Assembly: GCA_025058515.1 (NCBI GenBank)
Contig: JANXDW010000035.1
Span: 1-41,074 of the forward strand
From: Aigarchaeota archaeon
GTDB taxonomy: Archaea > Thermoproteota > Nitrososphaeria_A > Caldarchaeales > Wolframiiraptoraceae
Reading direction: 5' to 3'
Length of the DNA stretch: 41,074 nucleotides
Below, in pieces: positions 1 through 7,944 of the stretch (its first letter is position 1; the number at the start of each line of letters is the position of its first letter). The notes beneath the pieces are model-generated. The model made no database searches. It was not told where the DNA came from and saw only the letters and a program-made list of their open reading frames with translations. The translations under genes and the position numbers were made by a program.

Positions 1-201
1 ATTCATATCTCAAGATGGAGTAAAGAGAGAGCTTCTCAGATAGATGCACTTTCAATTCTCTCTATGAGATTCGGTCGTTGTTCGGGATTGATACTAGTAA
101 CTGTATACTTGTCTTTCAATTCTCTCTATGAGATTCACGATCCATTTTCTCCCATCAATTTTAAACCTTGTCAAACTCTTTCAATTCTCTCTATGAGATT
201 C
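1..201 (-). CRISPR. CRISPR array, leader-proximal end (partial)
   Basis: Three identical 24-nt repeats lie at 49-72, 113-136 and 178-201. The first four bases of the window (ATTC) match the end of a further repeat, so the array continues to the left. Complete spacers are 73-112 (40 nt) and 137-177 (41 nt), and 5-48 (44 nt) is probably a third. On the minus strand each repeat begins GAATCTCATAG and ends AATTGAAAG. ATTGAAAG is the crRNA 5' handle common in archaeal type I-A arrays, so transcription runs leftward and repeat 178-201 is next to the leader. The repeats show no decay. No cas gene is in the window. Confidence 0.93.
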
Positions 202-340
202 CGTATTGTTTTTTGTCTTTTCAAGCCTTTATTCAGGCATTCTGGATCTTAATTCTTTTAAGGTCCCTTATCTGGGAATTCATTTATTAACTGATCATGC
301 TAATTAATAAATATTGTGTAATACTATTACTAAAGATAAT
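202..340 (-). promoter_or_regulatory. Probable CRISPR leader
   Basis: This A+T-rich, non-coding stretch lies directly upstream of the first repeat in the direction of crRNA transcription. It holds a TATA-like TTAAAAG (minus strand, 255-261), which would place the start near 230, about 30 nt before the first repeat. It also has a short inverted repeat, GCCT/AGGC at 225-228 and 235-238. The leader call follows from repeat orientation. Confidence 0.55.
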
Positions 341-373
341 ACTCTCTTAAAATGTAAATGTTTTTAAAGGTTA

Positions 374-489
374 TAGCCCGGGCCGGATTCGAACCGGCGT
401 CCTCGGGGTTCTCCTCACCTTGATCCAGAGCCCGAGATCCTTAGTCCACCTCTTCTAACCAGCATGTTTGACCGCTAGACGACCGGGCT
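374..489 (-). tRNA. tRNA-Gln(CTG) with two introns
   Basis: The acceptor stem is AGCCCGG/CCGGGCT and the T arm is GCCGG-TTCGAAT-CCGGC; CCA is not encoded and the discriminator is A (374). Exons are 489-468, 440-425 and 408-374, giving a mature length of 73 nt. The anticodon CTG is at 428-426, in loop CTCTGG-C. The canonical intron after base 37 is 424-409 (16 nt); its bulge-helix-bulge has central helix CUCU/GGAG. A second intron lies in the D-loop between bases 21 and 22 at 467-441 (27 nt), with central helix GGUC/GACU and inner stem CAU/GUG. Removing it restores the D stem GTCT/GGAT. The related TTG gene at 11347-11467 has introns at the same two sites. Confidence 0.93.
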
Positions 490-514
490 TCACAATCTAT
501 ACTACTCACTCTTC

Positions 515-522
515 TATAAAAC
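515..522 (-). promoter_or_regulatory. TATA box of tRNA-Gln(CTG)
   Basis: TTTTATAG-type TATA element on the minus strand (TATAAAA on plus, 515-521). It is centred about 29 nt before the tRNA 5' end at 489, the usual archaeal TATA-to-start distance. Confidence 0.6.
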
Positions 523-559
523 CATAACAATCAATAAACCATCTATCTATCAAAAAATA

Positions 560-1360
560 TTATTTCTTATTTAATCTTTCAGCAATCTCTCTCGCTCTCT
601 TTGTAGCAGCCTCAACCGCTTTCATAACAGCCGTCCTTATCCCACCTTCCTCAAGATAGAATATACCTTCAACTGTAACACCTGCAGGTGTCAAGACCAT
701 CTCTTTTATTATCGATGGATGGAGCCTCGTCTCTAGATAGAGTTTAGCTGAACCATAAACAGTATAAGCTGCAGAATAGTATGCAAGCTCTCTAGGTAAG
801 CCTACCTTCAACCCTGCATAAGCCATGGCCTCTATCAAAGTCGAGACATAAGCTGGACCACTACCACTCAAAGCTGTAATAGCATCCATAAGCTCTTCAT
901 CCACCTCTATACATTCACCCATCAACTTAAACAACTCCTCAACCTTCCTAACATCCTCCTCACCTAAACCTGGACCTATAGAATAAGCTGTAAAACTACC
1001 TTTCACCAAGATAGCGATATTCGGCATCGCTCTAACTATCTTAGCTCTAGGAGCAGCCTCCACCAGACTCCTAATCGGTATAGCTGCCGCCACCGAGATA
1101 ACGATCTTCCCATCTAAATACTCAGAGACCTCTCTCAAAACATCTACAACCTTATGCGGTTTAACAGATACAATAACTATATCAGACCTAGATGCTAACT
1201 CCTTATTATCTTGAGTAAGCTCAACCCCTAACGCTTCAAGATCTCTAATCTTTAAAATATTCCTCCTCGAAGCAACTACACGATATCTACCCGATTCTGA
1301 AACGATCTTAGCAATAGCAGAACCTATCTGCCCAGCTCCCAAAACACCTACCGTCAACAT
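560..1360 (-). CDS. proC: Pyrroline-5-carboxylate reductase
   Basis: Catalyses the last step of proline synthesis, reducing 1-pyrroline-5-carboxylate with NAD(P)H in the cytosol. The 266-aa product has the N-terminal Rossmann motif GAGQIG near residue 9, the family signature ALSGSGPAYV in the middle and LTPAGVTVEG in the C-terminal helical domain; its length is normal. The reading frame stays open upstream to 1441, but that extension (an aromatic-rich segment) does not resemble the family. The ATG at 1360 lies 26-33 nt after a TATA box (1387-1394), so this start is preferred. It appears to be a single-gene unit, with a 333-nt gap to the citrate synthase gene upstream. Confidence 0.95.
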   Translation of the reverse strand: MLTVGVLGAGQIGSAIAKIVSESGRYRVVASRRNILKIRDLEALGVELTQDNKELASRSDIVIVSVKPHKVVDVLREVSEYLDGKIVISVAAAIPIRSLVEAAPRAKIVRAMPNIAILVKGSFTAYSIGPGLGEEDVRKVEELFKLMGECIEVDEELMDAITALSGSGPAYVSTLIEAMAYAGLKVGLPRELAYYSAAYTVYGSAKLYLETRLHPSIIKEMVLTPAGVTVEGIFYLEEGGIRTAVMKAVEAATKRAREIAERLNKK

Positions 1361-1386
1361 CTTCTCCCAGTAAGAGAAGACAATAA

Positions 1387-1394
1387 TATAAAAA
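1387..1394 (-). promoter_or_regulatory. TATA box of proC
   Basis: Minus-strand TTTTTATA, centred 30 nt before the ATG at 1360. It predicts a nearly leaderless mRNA and rules out the longer frame beginning at 1441. Confidence 0.6.
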
Positions 1395-1661
1395 TTAAAA
1401 ACATCAACAAAAGATGATCTCTCAGTATAAATAAAATACAAATTTAGAACATTAATAGATAACTCTTAGAGTTCTCCTATGAGCTTTATCTTCTACTTCG
1501 ATAACATCGATCTACGCAACCCCCTTCTCAATCTCAACACAGCTATTCTCAAGACATCCGTAACATTAAAGATAAAATAAAAAAGAGGAAAAAGAGAGTA
1601 AGATAGATAATTTCATCATATCTTTTACCTTACGTAACAATATATCTAACTTAAAAATTAT

Positions 1662-1674
1662 AAAAAAAGAAAAA
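1662..1674 (-). terminator. T-rich terminator after citrate synthase gene
   Basis: On the minus strand the sequence reads TTTTTCTTTTTTT about 20-30 nt after the stop codon at 1694. Oligo-T tracts without a strong hairpin are typical archaeal intrinsic terminators. Confidence 0.5.
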
Positions 1675-1693
1675 TATTGAGAAGATATTGAGC

Positions 1694-2902
1694 TTATCTC
1701 TTCTCTATTGGAATATATTCTTTATCTATCTCACCATCATAGTATAGTCTAGGTCTTATTATCCTATTATCTGCAATATACTCAAGTATATGGGCAGACC
1801 AGCCTATCGTTCTAGATGCTACGAACAATGTACAATATAGGTCTATAGGTATATTCATCGCATAGTATACGATCCCACTCCAGAAATCGCAGTTGGTACA
1901 TATATTTCTAGCTTCACATAATTCCCTCATCACAAAATCCTCAAGCTTACTAGCAATCTCATAGAAATCTTTAACCTTTCCACCTACTTTATCCGCAAAC
2001 TGCCGAGCATAATCTCTAAATATCTTCGCTCTAGGATCATACGTCTTGTAAACTCTATGACCTGCACCCATAACCCTCTTCTTACCAGTTAAGATATTCT
2101 CCTTATACCATTTCTCAACATTATCTGGGCTACCTATCTCTTCAAACTGTCTCATAGCAGCTACATTAGCATAACCATGTAGTGGACCTCTAAGAGCACC
2201 TATTGCTCCAACAATTGCACTGTAATAATCGCTCAATGTAGATGCTATAACCACTGCGGTAAATGCTGAAGCATTCATCTCATGTTCAGCTAATAATATG
2301 AATGAGACATCCATCGCTTTCGCAGACAATTGATCAGGCTTCTCACAGTGCATCATATACAAGAAGTTCTCTGCATGAGCTAATCTAGGATCTGGATCTA
2401 CAACAGGTTGATTATTCCTTATCCTATGCCAGTGAGCAATTATAGTTGGAATCTTAGCTACTAATCTTATAGTCTTTCTAAACATTCCATCTCTACTCGT
2501 ATCATGTCTTCCAGGATCGAGGTTTCCAAGATACGAGGTTGCTGTCCTAAGTACCTCCATCGGCTCAACATCTCTAGGCATTCTACACAATAGCTCATCT
2601 ATCTCTCTCGGAATATCTCTCTCTTCACTCATCCACCCACTAAAATCTGTCAACTCTCTCTTATTGGGAAGTTTATCGTAGAGAAGTAGATATACTACTT
2701 CTTCATACGTACTCTTTTGAGCAAGTTCCTCAATACTATACCCTCTATAATATAGCTTACTATGGAATCCATCTATATAGCAGATTGTACTCTTATCAAT
2801 ACATACGTTCTCTACACCCTTGTTTATCACAAGTTTACCAGTTGCTTTATCAATACACCAAGGTTGATCTTCCAATGATAACTTTTTACCCAACTGCAAC
2901 AC
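1694..2902 (-). CDS. gltA: Citrate synthase
   Basis: Condenses acetyl-CoA and oxaloacetate to citrate in the cytosol. The 402-aa product has all catalytic elements: His242 in GPLHGYAN, His282 in GHRVYK and Asp339 in NCDFWSG, plus the HEMNAS segment near residue 207. Most relatives read GPLHGGAN, so Tyr244 is a small departure beside the catalytic His. The start is GTG (2902); TTG codons follow at once, and a TATA-like TTTATAAT lies at 2918-2925, so a start a few codons later is possible. Transcribed alone, with a T-rich terminator. Together with the 2-oxoacid:ferredoxin oxidoreductases in this window it fits an anaerobic, partial or reversible TCA pathway. Confidence 0.95.
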   Translation of the reverse strand: MLQLGKKLSLEDQPWCIDKATGKLVINKGVENVCIDKSTICYIDGFHSKLYYRGYSIEELAQKSTYEEVVYLLLYDKLPNKRELTDFSGWMSEERDIPREIDELLCRMPRDVEPMEVLRTATSYLGNLDPGRHDTSRDGMFRKTIRLVAKIPTIIAHWHRIRNNQPVVDPDPRLAHAENFLYMMHCEKPDQLSAKAMDVSFILLAEHEMNASAFTAVVIASTLSDYYSAIVGAIGALRGPLHGYANVAAMRQFEEIGSPDNVEKWYKENILTGKKRVMGAGHRVYKTYDPRAKIFRDYARQFADKVGGKVKDFYEIASKLEDFVMRELCEARNICTNCDFWSGIVYYAMNIPIDLYCTLFVASRTIGWSAHILEYIADNRIIRPRLYYDGEIDKEYIPIEKR

Positions 2903-3155
2903 CCCAGATAAGTACGTATTATAAATATTGAAAAGTTACTAAAAAATCTTAATCTATACTATCTATACTCTAATATACTCTAAATAATACTAAACTTTAA
3001 ATTGTATAACTCGACAAAGTTCACGTAATCTGTGGATTTCTGAAATGAGACTACATATTATAGATTCAGATACTATCTTTTCTAGACTCTCCGAATACTC
3101 AACATTAGAAAGGCTTAACTAGGAGTATTACAGTGATCTAATGAGACGGATATAA

Positions 3156-4385
3156 GTGAGGAGAAGATCCTATAAATATGCCCGTACCACTATACCTCTA
3201 GTAATTTTTATCTACCTCATTACCATCTTTAGTTTCAATCTAACATCTACTCCACCAGTTTTTTCTCAAGAATTTGGAGAGAGACTGCATACTGATTGGA
3301 CGATAGTAGATCACAAGATCACGCCATCAGTTTTACATGTAGGTGAGAGAACAAAACTTCAAGTTTCAGTTGGTATAGCTACTATAATAGAACCTCTACC
3401 TCAAACAGTTGAAGTAGTCTTAAAGATAGATGGAATTCAAAGAGAGATATTCTCTTTAACTTTTGAAAGTGACCCAGCACAAGTGTTAACCATTCAAGTA
3501 TATTGGACGGCAACAGTTGGGAAACACCATTTTGAATGGATAATAGATCCATTCTCAAAATATGATGACCCTGATCTGGAGAACAACTATATAGCGTTCG
3601 ACTTAGAGATAACACCAACTATCGAAACAGTTACAATAGCAACTACAATAGTTAAAACAACTACGGTAACTCAAGTAGAGTTATCTACCGCTCACACCAC
3701 ACGTATAGAGACCATAACTGAGACAAAAATTATAACTGAAGAAGAAACGATAACAAAAGCTACAGAAGTATTAAGTGTGGAAACTGAGACAGTTACCGAG
3801 ACGATCACATTACATAAGCCTTTAACAATAACAGAGAAGACTACAGAAGTATCTACCAGCCTTATCGAGGAGATAACAAAACCTGTAGATTATATGACAC
3901 TCAGCCTCCTAGGAGTACTTACATTAATCGCAGGTATTCTAGGATTAATACTTGGTAGAAAGACTTCTCAAAAACCAGAACTCTTTAATTTTGGAAAGAT
4001 AGATAATCTACCGGAAGAAGCTATCTTTTCAAATACTATCTATCGTCTTGCAAGACGGCTAAATGAAGATGAGTGGGAAGCTAAGCCTGGAGAATATGTT
4101 GAAGATGCTAAAGGCATAGTAACAGTAGATAAAGAAGGAAATGTAACAATAGTTTCCGATCATCAATGCTTGTATAGTTCTAAGATAGAAGGAAGACCGT
4201 TATCTAGAAGTGACTTGGAACAGATGGATAGAAGGATACTTGAAGGTCTCTTAGGTCAATTGAAGAGCACTAGGGAGACAGCAGTAGCGATGGAGCTTGA
4301 ATTAAATGATATGCAGAGGCAAGCTATAGAAGGAGTTATACAGAAGATAGAAGAAGAATTAATGAGAAGAAAATTAATTCAGTAA
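3156..4385 (+). CDS. Thr-rich-stalk surface protein with CARDB-like domain and cytosolic tail
   Basis: 409 aa, GTG start. A basic N-terminus and hydrophobic segment (about residues 11-37) form a signal peptide or anchor. Residues 42-150 resemble a CARDB adhesion-type beta-sandwich, including a closing DDPDLENNYI-type motif. Residues 153-243 form a long stalk rich in Thr, Glu and Val with repeated TETxT patterns. A membrane helix spans about 246-267. The last 140 residues are charged, mostly helical and cytosolic, and I do not recognise them. This is the layout of a type I membrane receptor or cell-envelope protein with an outside binding domain. It converges with another stalk protein at 4441-4992. 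The function is unknown; a substrate- or partner-binding surface role is inferred. Confidence 0.8.
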   Translation: MRRRSYKYARTTIPLVIFIYLITIFSFNLTSTPPVFSQEFGERLHTDWTIVDHKITPSVLHVGERTKLQVSVGIATIIEPLPQTVEVVLKIDGIQREIFSLTFESDPAQVLTIQVYWTATVGKHHFEWIIDPFSKYDDPDLENNYIAFDLEITPTIETVTIATTIVKTTTVTQVELSTAHTTRIETITETKIITEEETITKATEVLSVETETVTETITLHKPLTITEKTTEVSTSLIEEITKPVDYMTLSLLGVLTLIAGILGLILGRKTSQKPELFNFGKIDNLPEEAIFSNTIYRLARRLNEDEWEAKPGEYVEDAKGIVTVDKEGNVTIVSDHQCLYSSKIEGRPLSRSDLEQMDRRILEGLLGQLKSTRETAVAMELELNDMQRQAIEGVIQKIEEELMRRKLIQ

Positions 4386-4440
4386 TCTCTCAAGATCAAT
4401 AGCGGTGCCGTGTCTATGCTTCTGCATATCTGTAGAAAAG

Positions 4441-4992
4441 CTACTCGTAGCTAGGTAGACAACGCTGTACCCCCACGATCTTGAACTCTGTGACAAGCAT
4501 GCCAACATTTAAAATATGTAGTCTTGCATAATATGTTCCAGTTGAAACTTGTCCTCCCATATTATCTCTTTGATCCCAAACCCACGTGATCAACTCGCCA
4601 GGTCTCACTTCTTTAATAACTTGTATTACTATTGGAGAGTAGATGATTTCACCATCAACGTTTGTTATTAGCCATGGAGCAGGATTAGGTAATACTAAAG
4701 TATAGTCACAATTATTCTCAAAAACTAAGACAACTTCTTCAGATATCATATATGCATCTTTACTAGATTTAAAGCTAATGCAAGATGTATCAGGGCTTTT
4801 AGTCTTATTGATTTTCTCAGTAATGGTTACAGTTACTATGCTTGTCACTATCTTCTCTTCTGTAGAAATTATTGTTATCGTATTTGAAATGGTAGCAGTA
4901 GTAGTGTAGACGTTGATAATTGCTCCAGAGACAAGACCTGAGATCAACCCAATAATGAAAAAGATAATAATAGCTATCGATGGAGACTTCAC
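4441..4992 (-). CDS. Membrane-anchored protein with Thr-rich stalk and BsuPI-like domain
   Basis: 183 aa from the GTG at 4992; the frame also allows TTG at 5001. GTG is favoured because a TATA box (TATAAATT on plus, 5017-5024) lies 28 nt upstream, giving a leaderless mRNA. A membrane helix near residues 5-25 is followed by a Thr/Ile/Val stalk (about 27-60) and a beta-rich domain. In that domain a W-x-W-D-x-R-D-x-x-G stretch and a following G-T-Y-Y resemble the BsuPI / FlgD-type Ig-like fold. Predicted to sit outside the cell, anchored by its N-terminus. It converges with the CARDB-like stalk protein at 3156-4385, and the shared stalk style suggests related envelope roles. No enzyme motif is visible. 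Confidence 0.75.
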   Translation of the reverse strand: MKSPSIAIIIFFIIGLISGLVSGAIINVYTTTATISNTITIISTEEKIVTSIVTVTITEKINKTKSPDTSCISFKSSKDAYMISEEVVLVFENNCDYTLVLPNPAPWLITNVDGEIIYSPIVIQVIKEVRPGELITWVWDQRDNMGGQVSTGTYYARLHILNVGMLVTEFKIVGVQRCLPSYE

Positions 4993-5016
4993 GAACCCCA
5001 ACTTTTAAAACTAGAA

Positions 5017-5024
5017 TATAAATT
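5017..5024 (-). promoter_or_regulatory. TATA box of the 4441-4992 gene
   Basis: AATTTATA on the minus strand, about 28 nt before the GTG at 4992. It supports the shorter, leaderless start. Confidence 0.5.
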
Positions 5025-5155
5025 TTTCATACTTTAACAGAACTAAACACTGAATGAATCTTTATCATATTATTCAATTTAAGGAAGGCATAGTTTGGAC
5101 TCACTTAAGTATCTTTTACTAAAGTTATAGTAGCAAAAATAATATTTGTGAATCT

Positions 5156-5256
5156 GGCCGCGGCTGGGATTCGAACCCAGGCATCCGGCTCTCTACTCCA
5201 GCATTATCTAATGTTGGTCCACAGGCCGGAAGGCTAACCGCTACCTCACCGCGGCC
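5156..5256 (-). tRNA. tRNA-His(GTG) with one intron and encoded G-1
   Basis: Acceptor GCCGCGG/CCGCGGC is extended by a genome-encoded G-1 (5256) opposite C73 (5156), the identity pair of tRNA-His. The D stem is AGGT/GCCT, the anticodon stem CCGGC/GCCGG, and the anticodon GTG is at 5222-5220. The T arm is CTGGG-TTCGAAT-CCCAG. The intron is 5218-5191 (28 nt), directly after base 37; its bulge-helix-bulge has central helix CUGU/GUAG. CCA is not encoded. I see no strong TATA box upstream. Confidence 0.95.
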
Positions 5257-5315
5257 ATATTCTTCTCTTCAATTATGTTTAGTTTGTCAGCATTATTTTA
5301 GGGTTAACTATTCTT

Positions 5316-5355
5316 ATATATCAATATCTCATCAATATCTAGTTTTTTGATATAT
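5316..5355. repeat. Direct and inverted repeats upstream of LysE-type gene
   Basis: TCAATATCT occurs twice in tandem (5321-5329 and 5332-5340, period 11 nt). The block is flanked by a 9-bp inverted repeat, ATATATCAA (5316-5324) and TTGATATAT (5347-5355). It ends about 30 nt upstream of the TATA box at 5386-5393. One helical turn between the direct repeats suits an activator or regulator site, but the A+T-rich composition weakens the case. Confidence 0.35.
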
Positions 5356-5385
5356 CTAATTCTAAAAGTATTGTATGATTCTTGG

Positions 5386-5393
5386 TATAAAGG
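5386..5393 (+). promoter_or_regulatory. TATA box of LysE-type gene
   Basis: TATAAAGG centred about 29 nt before the GTG at 5419, consistent with a leaderless mRNA and with that start. Confidence 0.5.
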
Positions 5394-5418
5394 TAAGGTT
5401 AATTTATCTCTTTTATAG

Positions 5419-6126
5419 GTGTTGATACAGATCTTAGTGGACTTATTAAGTCTCTTCCTCATGGTCGTATTGGTCTCGTCTTCAGGCGCCCTCTCCCCTG
5501 GTCCTCTTACAGTTGCAACTGTAAGATACTCACTTTCATATGGTAAGAAAACTGGCTTGTTAGTATCTCTAGGACATACCTTTTTTGAGCTTCCACTTGT
5601 ACTAGCAATCTCAATAGGCATCGCATCCTTTATCGATAATGTGGTTGTAAAGTTCTCTATAGGTTTAGCTGGATCGATAGCTCTGATATTCTTCGGTTTA
5701 ATCGAAGTATACTCTATTCTAAGGCTTCGAGGCTCTTCTAAAAATCCTATAGAAGTACAAGAGAGTAATCTTGAGGGAGGTATTTACTCTTTCTTAAAGA
5801 GAGGAGGAGTGGTTCAAGTGATCTTTATCGGCTTCATCTTTACTAGTCTAAACCCATATTTCATTATATGGTGGATGAGCATCGGTCTTACATTAATCAT
5901 AAAGTTCTTGGCTTACGCATCTCTTATAGGCGTCTTGCTAATGTACATATTCCACGTCTGGTTAGATTATGCATGGCTTGGATTCATCTCATACATAACT
6001 CATACAAGTAAAAAATTCTTAAAAAACAGACACATAGAGTTACTCTCATTAATGCTCTCAATCGTAATAATAGTTCTCGGATTCTATCTAATGGTATCGA
6101 CCTTCATGGAGTTCAGGATATTCTAA
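5419..6126 (+). CDS. LysE/RhtB-family amino-acid exporter
   Basis: A 235-aa integral membrane protein with six hydrophobic segments. The family signature near the first loop reads SPGPLTVATVRYSLSYGKKT, followed by G-H-T-F-F-E-L-P in the second helix. LysE-superfamily proteins export amino acids or similar small solutes by proton exchange; the substrate here cannot be told. The GTG start at 5419 is supported by a TATA box 29 nt upstream. A hydrophilic loop between the third and fourth helices (about residues 100-125) is typical. Its stop codon overlaps the stop of the convergent F420-dependent reductase gene by 4 nt. Confidence 0.85.
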   Translation: MLIQILVDLLSLFLMVVLVSSSGALSPGPLTVATVRYSLSYGKKTGLLVSLGHTFFELPLVLAISIGIASFIDNVVVKFSIGLAGSIALIFFGLIEVYSILRLRGSSKNPIEVQESNLEGGIYSFLKRGGVVQVIFIGFIFTSLNPYFIIWWMSIGLTLIIKFLAYASLIGVLLMYIFHVWLDYAWLGFISYITHTSKKFLKNRHIELLSLMLSIVIIVLGFYLMVSTFMEFRIF

Positions 6127-6749
6127 ATCCCCGATAACCTAATACATGGAGACTTCTTCTTATATTTTTTACTAAGATAGATCAAGAGATGCGTTAAGTT
6201 CTCAACAATCCTAGAATTCTCTATCGGTCCACCATCAAGTGCTCTCACACCAGATATCTTCTCAGCTAACTCTATACATATCTTCTTTGCCTTCTCATCA
6301 CCACATACGATAACATCACATTCTACATCTGCATCTAAGTCTAGTAGAGCTTTATACCCAATATTCTGGAAAGCTGAAGCAACCTGAGTTGATTTAGGTG
6401 TAAGCTCTTTAACAATCTCTCCAGCAGATTTAGTAGAATCTATTGGTGCGACTATAGTTGAGATAACTATCTTGTTATCGAGGTTAGGGTATATGTTTCC
6501 GAGAATTTGACGTAATCCTTCAAAAGGTATTGTTAAGACTATTATTTCTCCTATCTTAGAAGCTTCTTCATTTGTTAATCCTATGATAGATCTACCTACT
6601 ATCTCTGTTAATTGGCTTGCTACCATCTCAGCTTTCTCTCTATAACGTGAACCGATCACTATTTCTAGAGATGATCTCGCCCATCTTAAGGCAAGCCCTT
6701 TACCGAGATTCCCAGTCCCACCAATCAATGCAATAGTCTTATAATCCAT
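6123..6749 (-). CDS. npdG: F420H2:NADP+ oxidoreductase (NADPH-dependent F420 reductase)
   Basis: Transfers hydride between coenzyme F420 and NADP in the cytosol. The 208-aa product starts with the Rossmann motif G-G-T-G-N-L-G-K-G, and its short C-terminal part LDGGPIENSRIVENLTHLLI matches the family's F420-site region; length is normal. The ATG at 6749 has a strong ribosome-binding site GAGGTGA seven bases upstream. The gene follows thiI on the same strand after 55 nt. Its presence implies that the organism makes or uses F420. Confidence 0.9.
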   Translation of the reverse strand: MDYKTIALIGGTGNLGKGLALRWARSSLEIVIGSRYREKAEMVASQLTEIVGRSIIGLTNEEASKIGEIIVLTIPFEGLRQILGNIYPNLDNKIVISTIVAPIDSTKSAGEIVKELTPKSTQVASAFQNIGYKALLDLDADVECDVIVCGDEKAKKICIELAEKISGVRALDGGPIENSRIVENLTHLLIYLSKKYKKKSPCIRLSGI

Positions 6750-6804
6750 AACTTCACCTCATACATAGATTTAAGTCTAGTAGAATGTTGTTTAAGTATT
6801 TTAT

Positions 6805-7944
6805 CTAAAACTTGTATTCAGCTATATCGGTAAGAGTTTGGTCAACTACTTCATCTAGATTAAGCTTATCCCATAGCTCTTTCAGATCTTCAGCTCTCGC
6901 TCGAGTTTCAGGATGTCTAGCAATAATTGAACAACAATCTCTATAATCCTCAATGCTTAGATCGTATGTTCCAATCTTCTTAGCTAAATCTATTATCTCT
7001 TGTTTATCCATACCTATCAACGGTCTGTATACTGGAGTCTGGGAAAAATTATCTACAGCATAGAGATTTTCAAGAGTTTGAGAAGCTGCTTGCCCTAGAT
7101 TATCTCCTGTAACTATCCCTAGATATCCTTTTTTCTTGGCCAGTTTATCAGCGATTTTGAGGATGTATGCTCTGAATGTTACTAAGATCATTTTAGATGG
7201 TATCTCGAAAGATCTTAAGAAGAATGGTCTAAAAGATGCTAAGTAAAGTGTTAATCCTAGGCTGTAGCTTGATAAGAGTCTAGCTATCTTCTCTATCTTC
7301 GTCTCCAGTACTTCTTCATGTCTTAAGAATGGGTGGATATGTAGTAAGTCTACACTACATCCACGTTTCATCATCATCCACGTAGCTACAGGTGAATCTA
7401 TCCCTCCAGAGAATAGAGATAATACTTTTCCCGATGACCCAACAGGTAATCCTCCAAATCCTCTAATCTTGTTGAAGAGTATGTAGAAACTATTTTCAGT
7501 AACTTCTACATAAACTATCTTTTCAGGATTTTTCAAATCGACTTTAACGTTAAGCTTGCTTGATACTTCTCTACCGATCTCTTCAGCTATCTCGATAGAT
7601 GTTAAGGGATAGGTCTTATCACTTCTCTTAACGATTACCTTAAAGCTTTTAACATCTTCTTCTCTTAACGCTTCTACTATCTTTTCTTCTACTATTTTCA
7701 GATCTTTCTTTACATGAATCGCCGGAGAGTACCAAACTACTCCAAATGTTTTACCTATCTTGTTACAAAGTTCTCTATATTCACCGTTCTTTAAGTTTAG
7801 AATCAATCTCCCCCTCAATCTCCTCAACTTTCTTCCTAATGCTTTCTCAAGATTTTTCTTCAACATCTTTTCATAGATTGGTCTCTTACCACGTTTGAGA
7901 GTAATCTCTCCATAATGAATAACAATAGAATTATACTCTACCAT
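6805..7944 (-). CDS. thiI: tRNA 4-thiouridine sulfurtransferase ThiI
   Basis: Adenylates uridine 8 of tRNA before sulfur transfer. The 379-aa product has an N-terminal ferredoxin-like and THUMP region (about 1-165), then a PP-loop ATP-pyrophosphatase domain with SGGIDSP near residue 180 and the GDNLGQAASQTLEN motif. A Cys pair (D-C-C-S) lies near residue 340. There is no C-terminal rhodanese domain, as is usual in archaea. The ATG at 7944 is chosen over the in-frame GTG at 7950, because M-V-E-Y is followed directly by the conserved Y-G-E-I region. It overlaps the end of the upstream methylthiotransferase gene by 14 nt, so the two tRNA-modification genes form an operon. Confidence 0.93.
   Translation of the reverse strand: MVEYNSIVIHYGEITLKRGKRPIYEKMLKKNLEKALGRKLRRLRGRLILNLKNGEYRELCNKIGKTFGVVWYSPAIHVKKDLKIVEEKIVEALREEDVKSFKVIVKRSDKTYPLTSIEIAEEIGREVSSKLNVKVDLKNPEKIVYVEVTENSFYILFNKIRGFGGLPVGSSGKVLSLFSGGIDSPVATWMMMKRGCSVDLLHIHPFLRHEEVLETKIEKIARLLSSYSLGLTLYLASFRPFFLRSFEIPSKMILVTFRAYILKIADKLAKKKGYLGIVTGDNLGQAASQTLENLYAVDNFSQTPVYRPLIGMDKQEIIDLAKKIGTYDLSIEDYRDCCSIIARHPETRARAEDLKELWDKLNLDEVVDQTLTDIAEYKF

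Larger units (their letters stand above)
1361..1693. other. 333-nt gap between proC and citrate synthase genes
   Basis: No convincing gene. It holds the proC TATA box and, at 1662-1674, a T-rich tract on the minus strand just after the citrate synthase stop. A 33-codon ATG frame on plus (1479-1580) has no supporting signal. On minus, two short open stretches of ordinary-looking residues (about 1455-1510 and 1513-1570) are separated by a TAG and have no start codon; they could be a gene remnant, but this is weak. Confidence 0.4.

Noticed and set aside
64-252. 62-codon open frame on plus near the window start
   Set aside because: It runs through the CRISPR repeats and spacers; the repeated S-I-L-S-M-R-F residues come from the DNA repeat, not from a protein.
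1361-1441. 27-residue N-terminal extension of ProC
   Set aside because: It does not resemble the family and covers the TATA box; the ATG at 1360 fits the promoter.
1479-1580. 33-codon frame on plus in the gap before citrate synthase
   Set aside because: No promoter or ribosome-binding signal, low complexity and antisense to the local transcription direction.
5304-5621. 105-codon minus-strand frame overlapping the LysE-type gene
   Set aside because: Shadow of the exporter coding strand; no promoter and unlikely composition.
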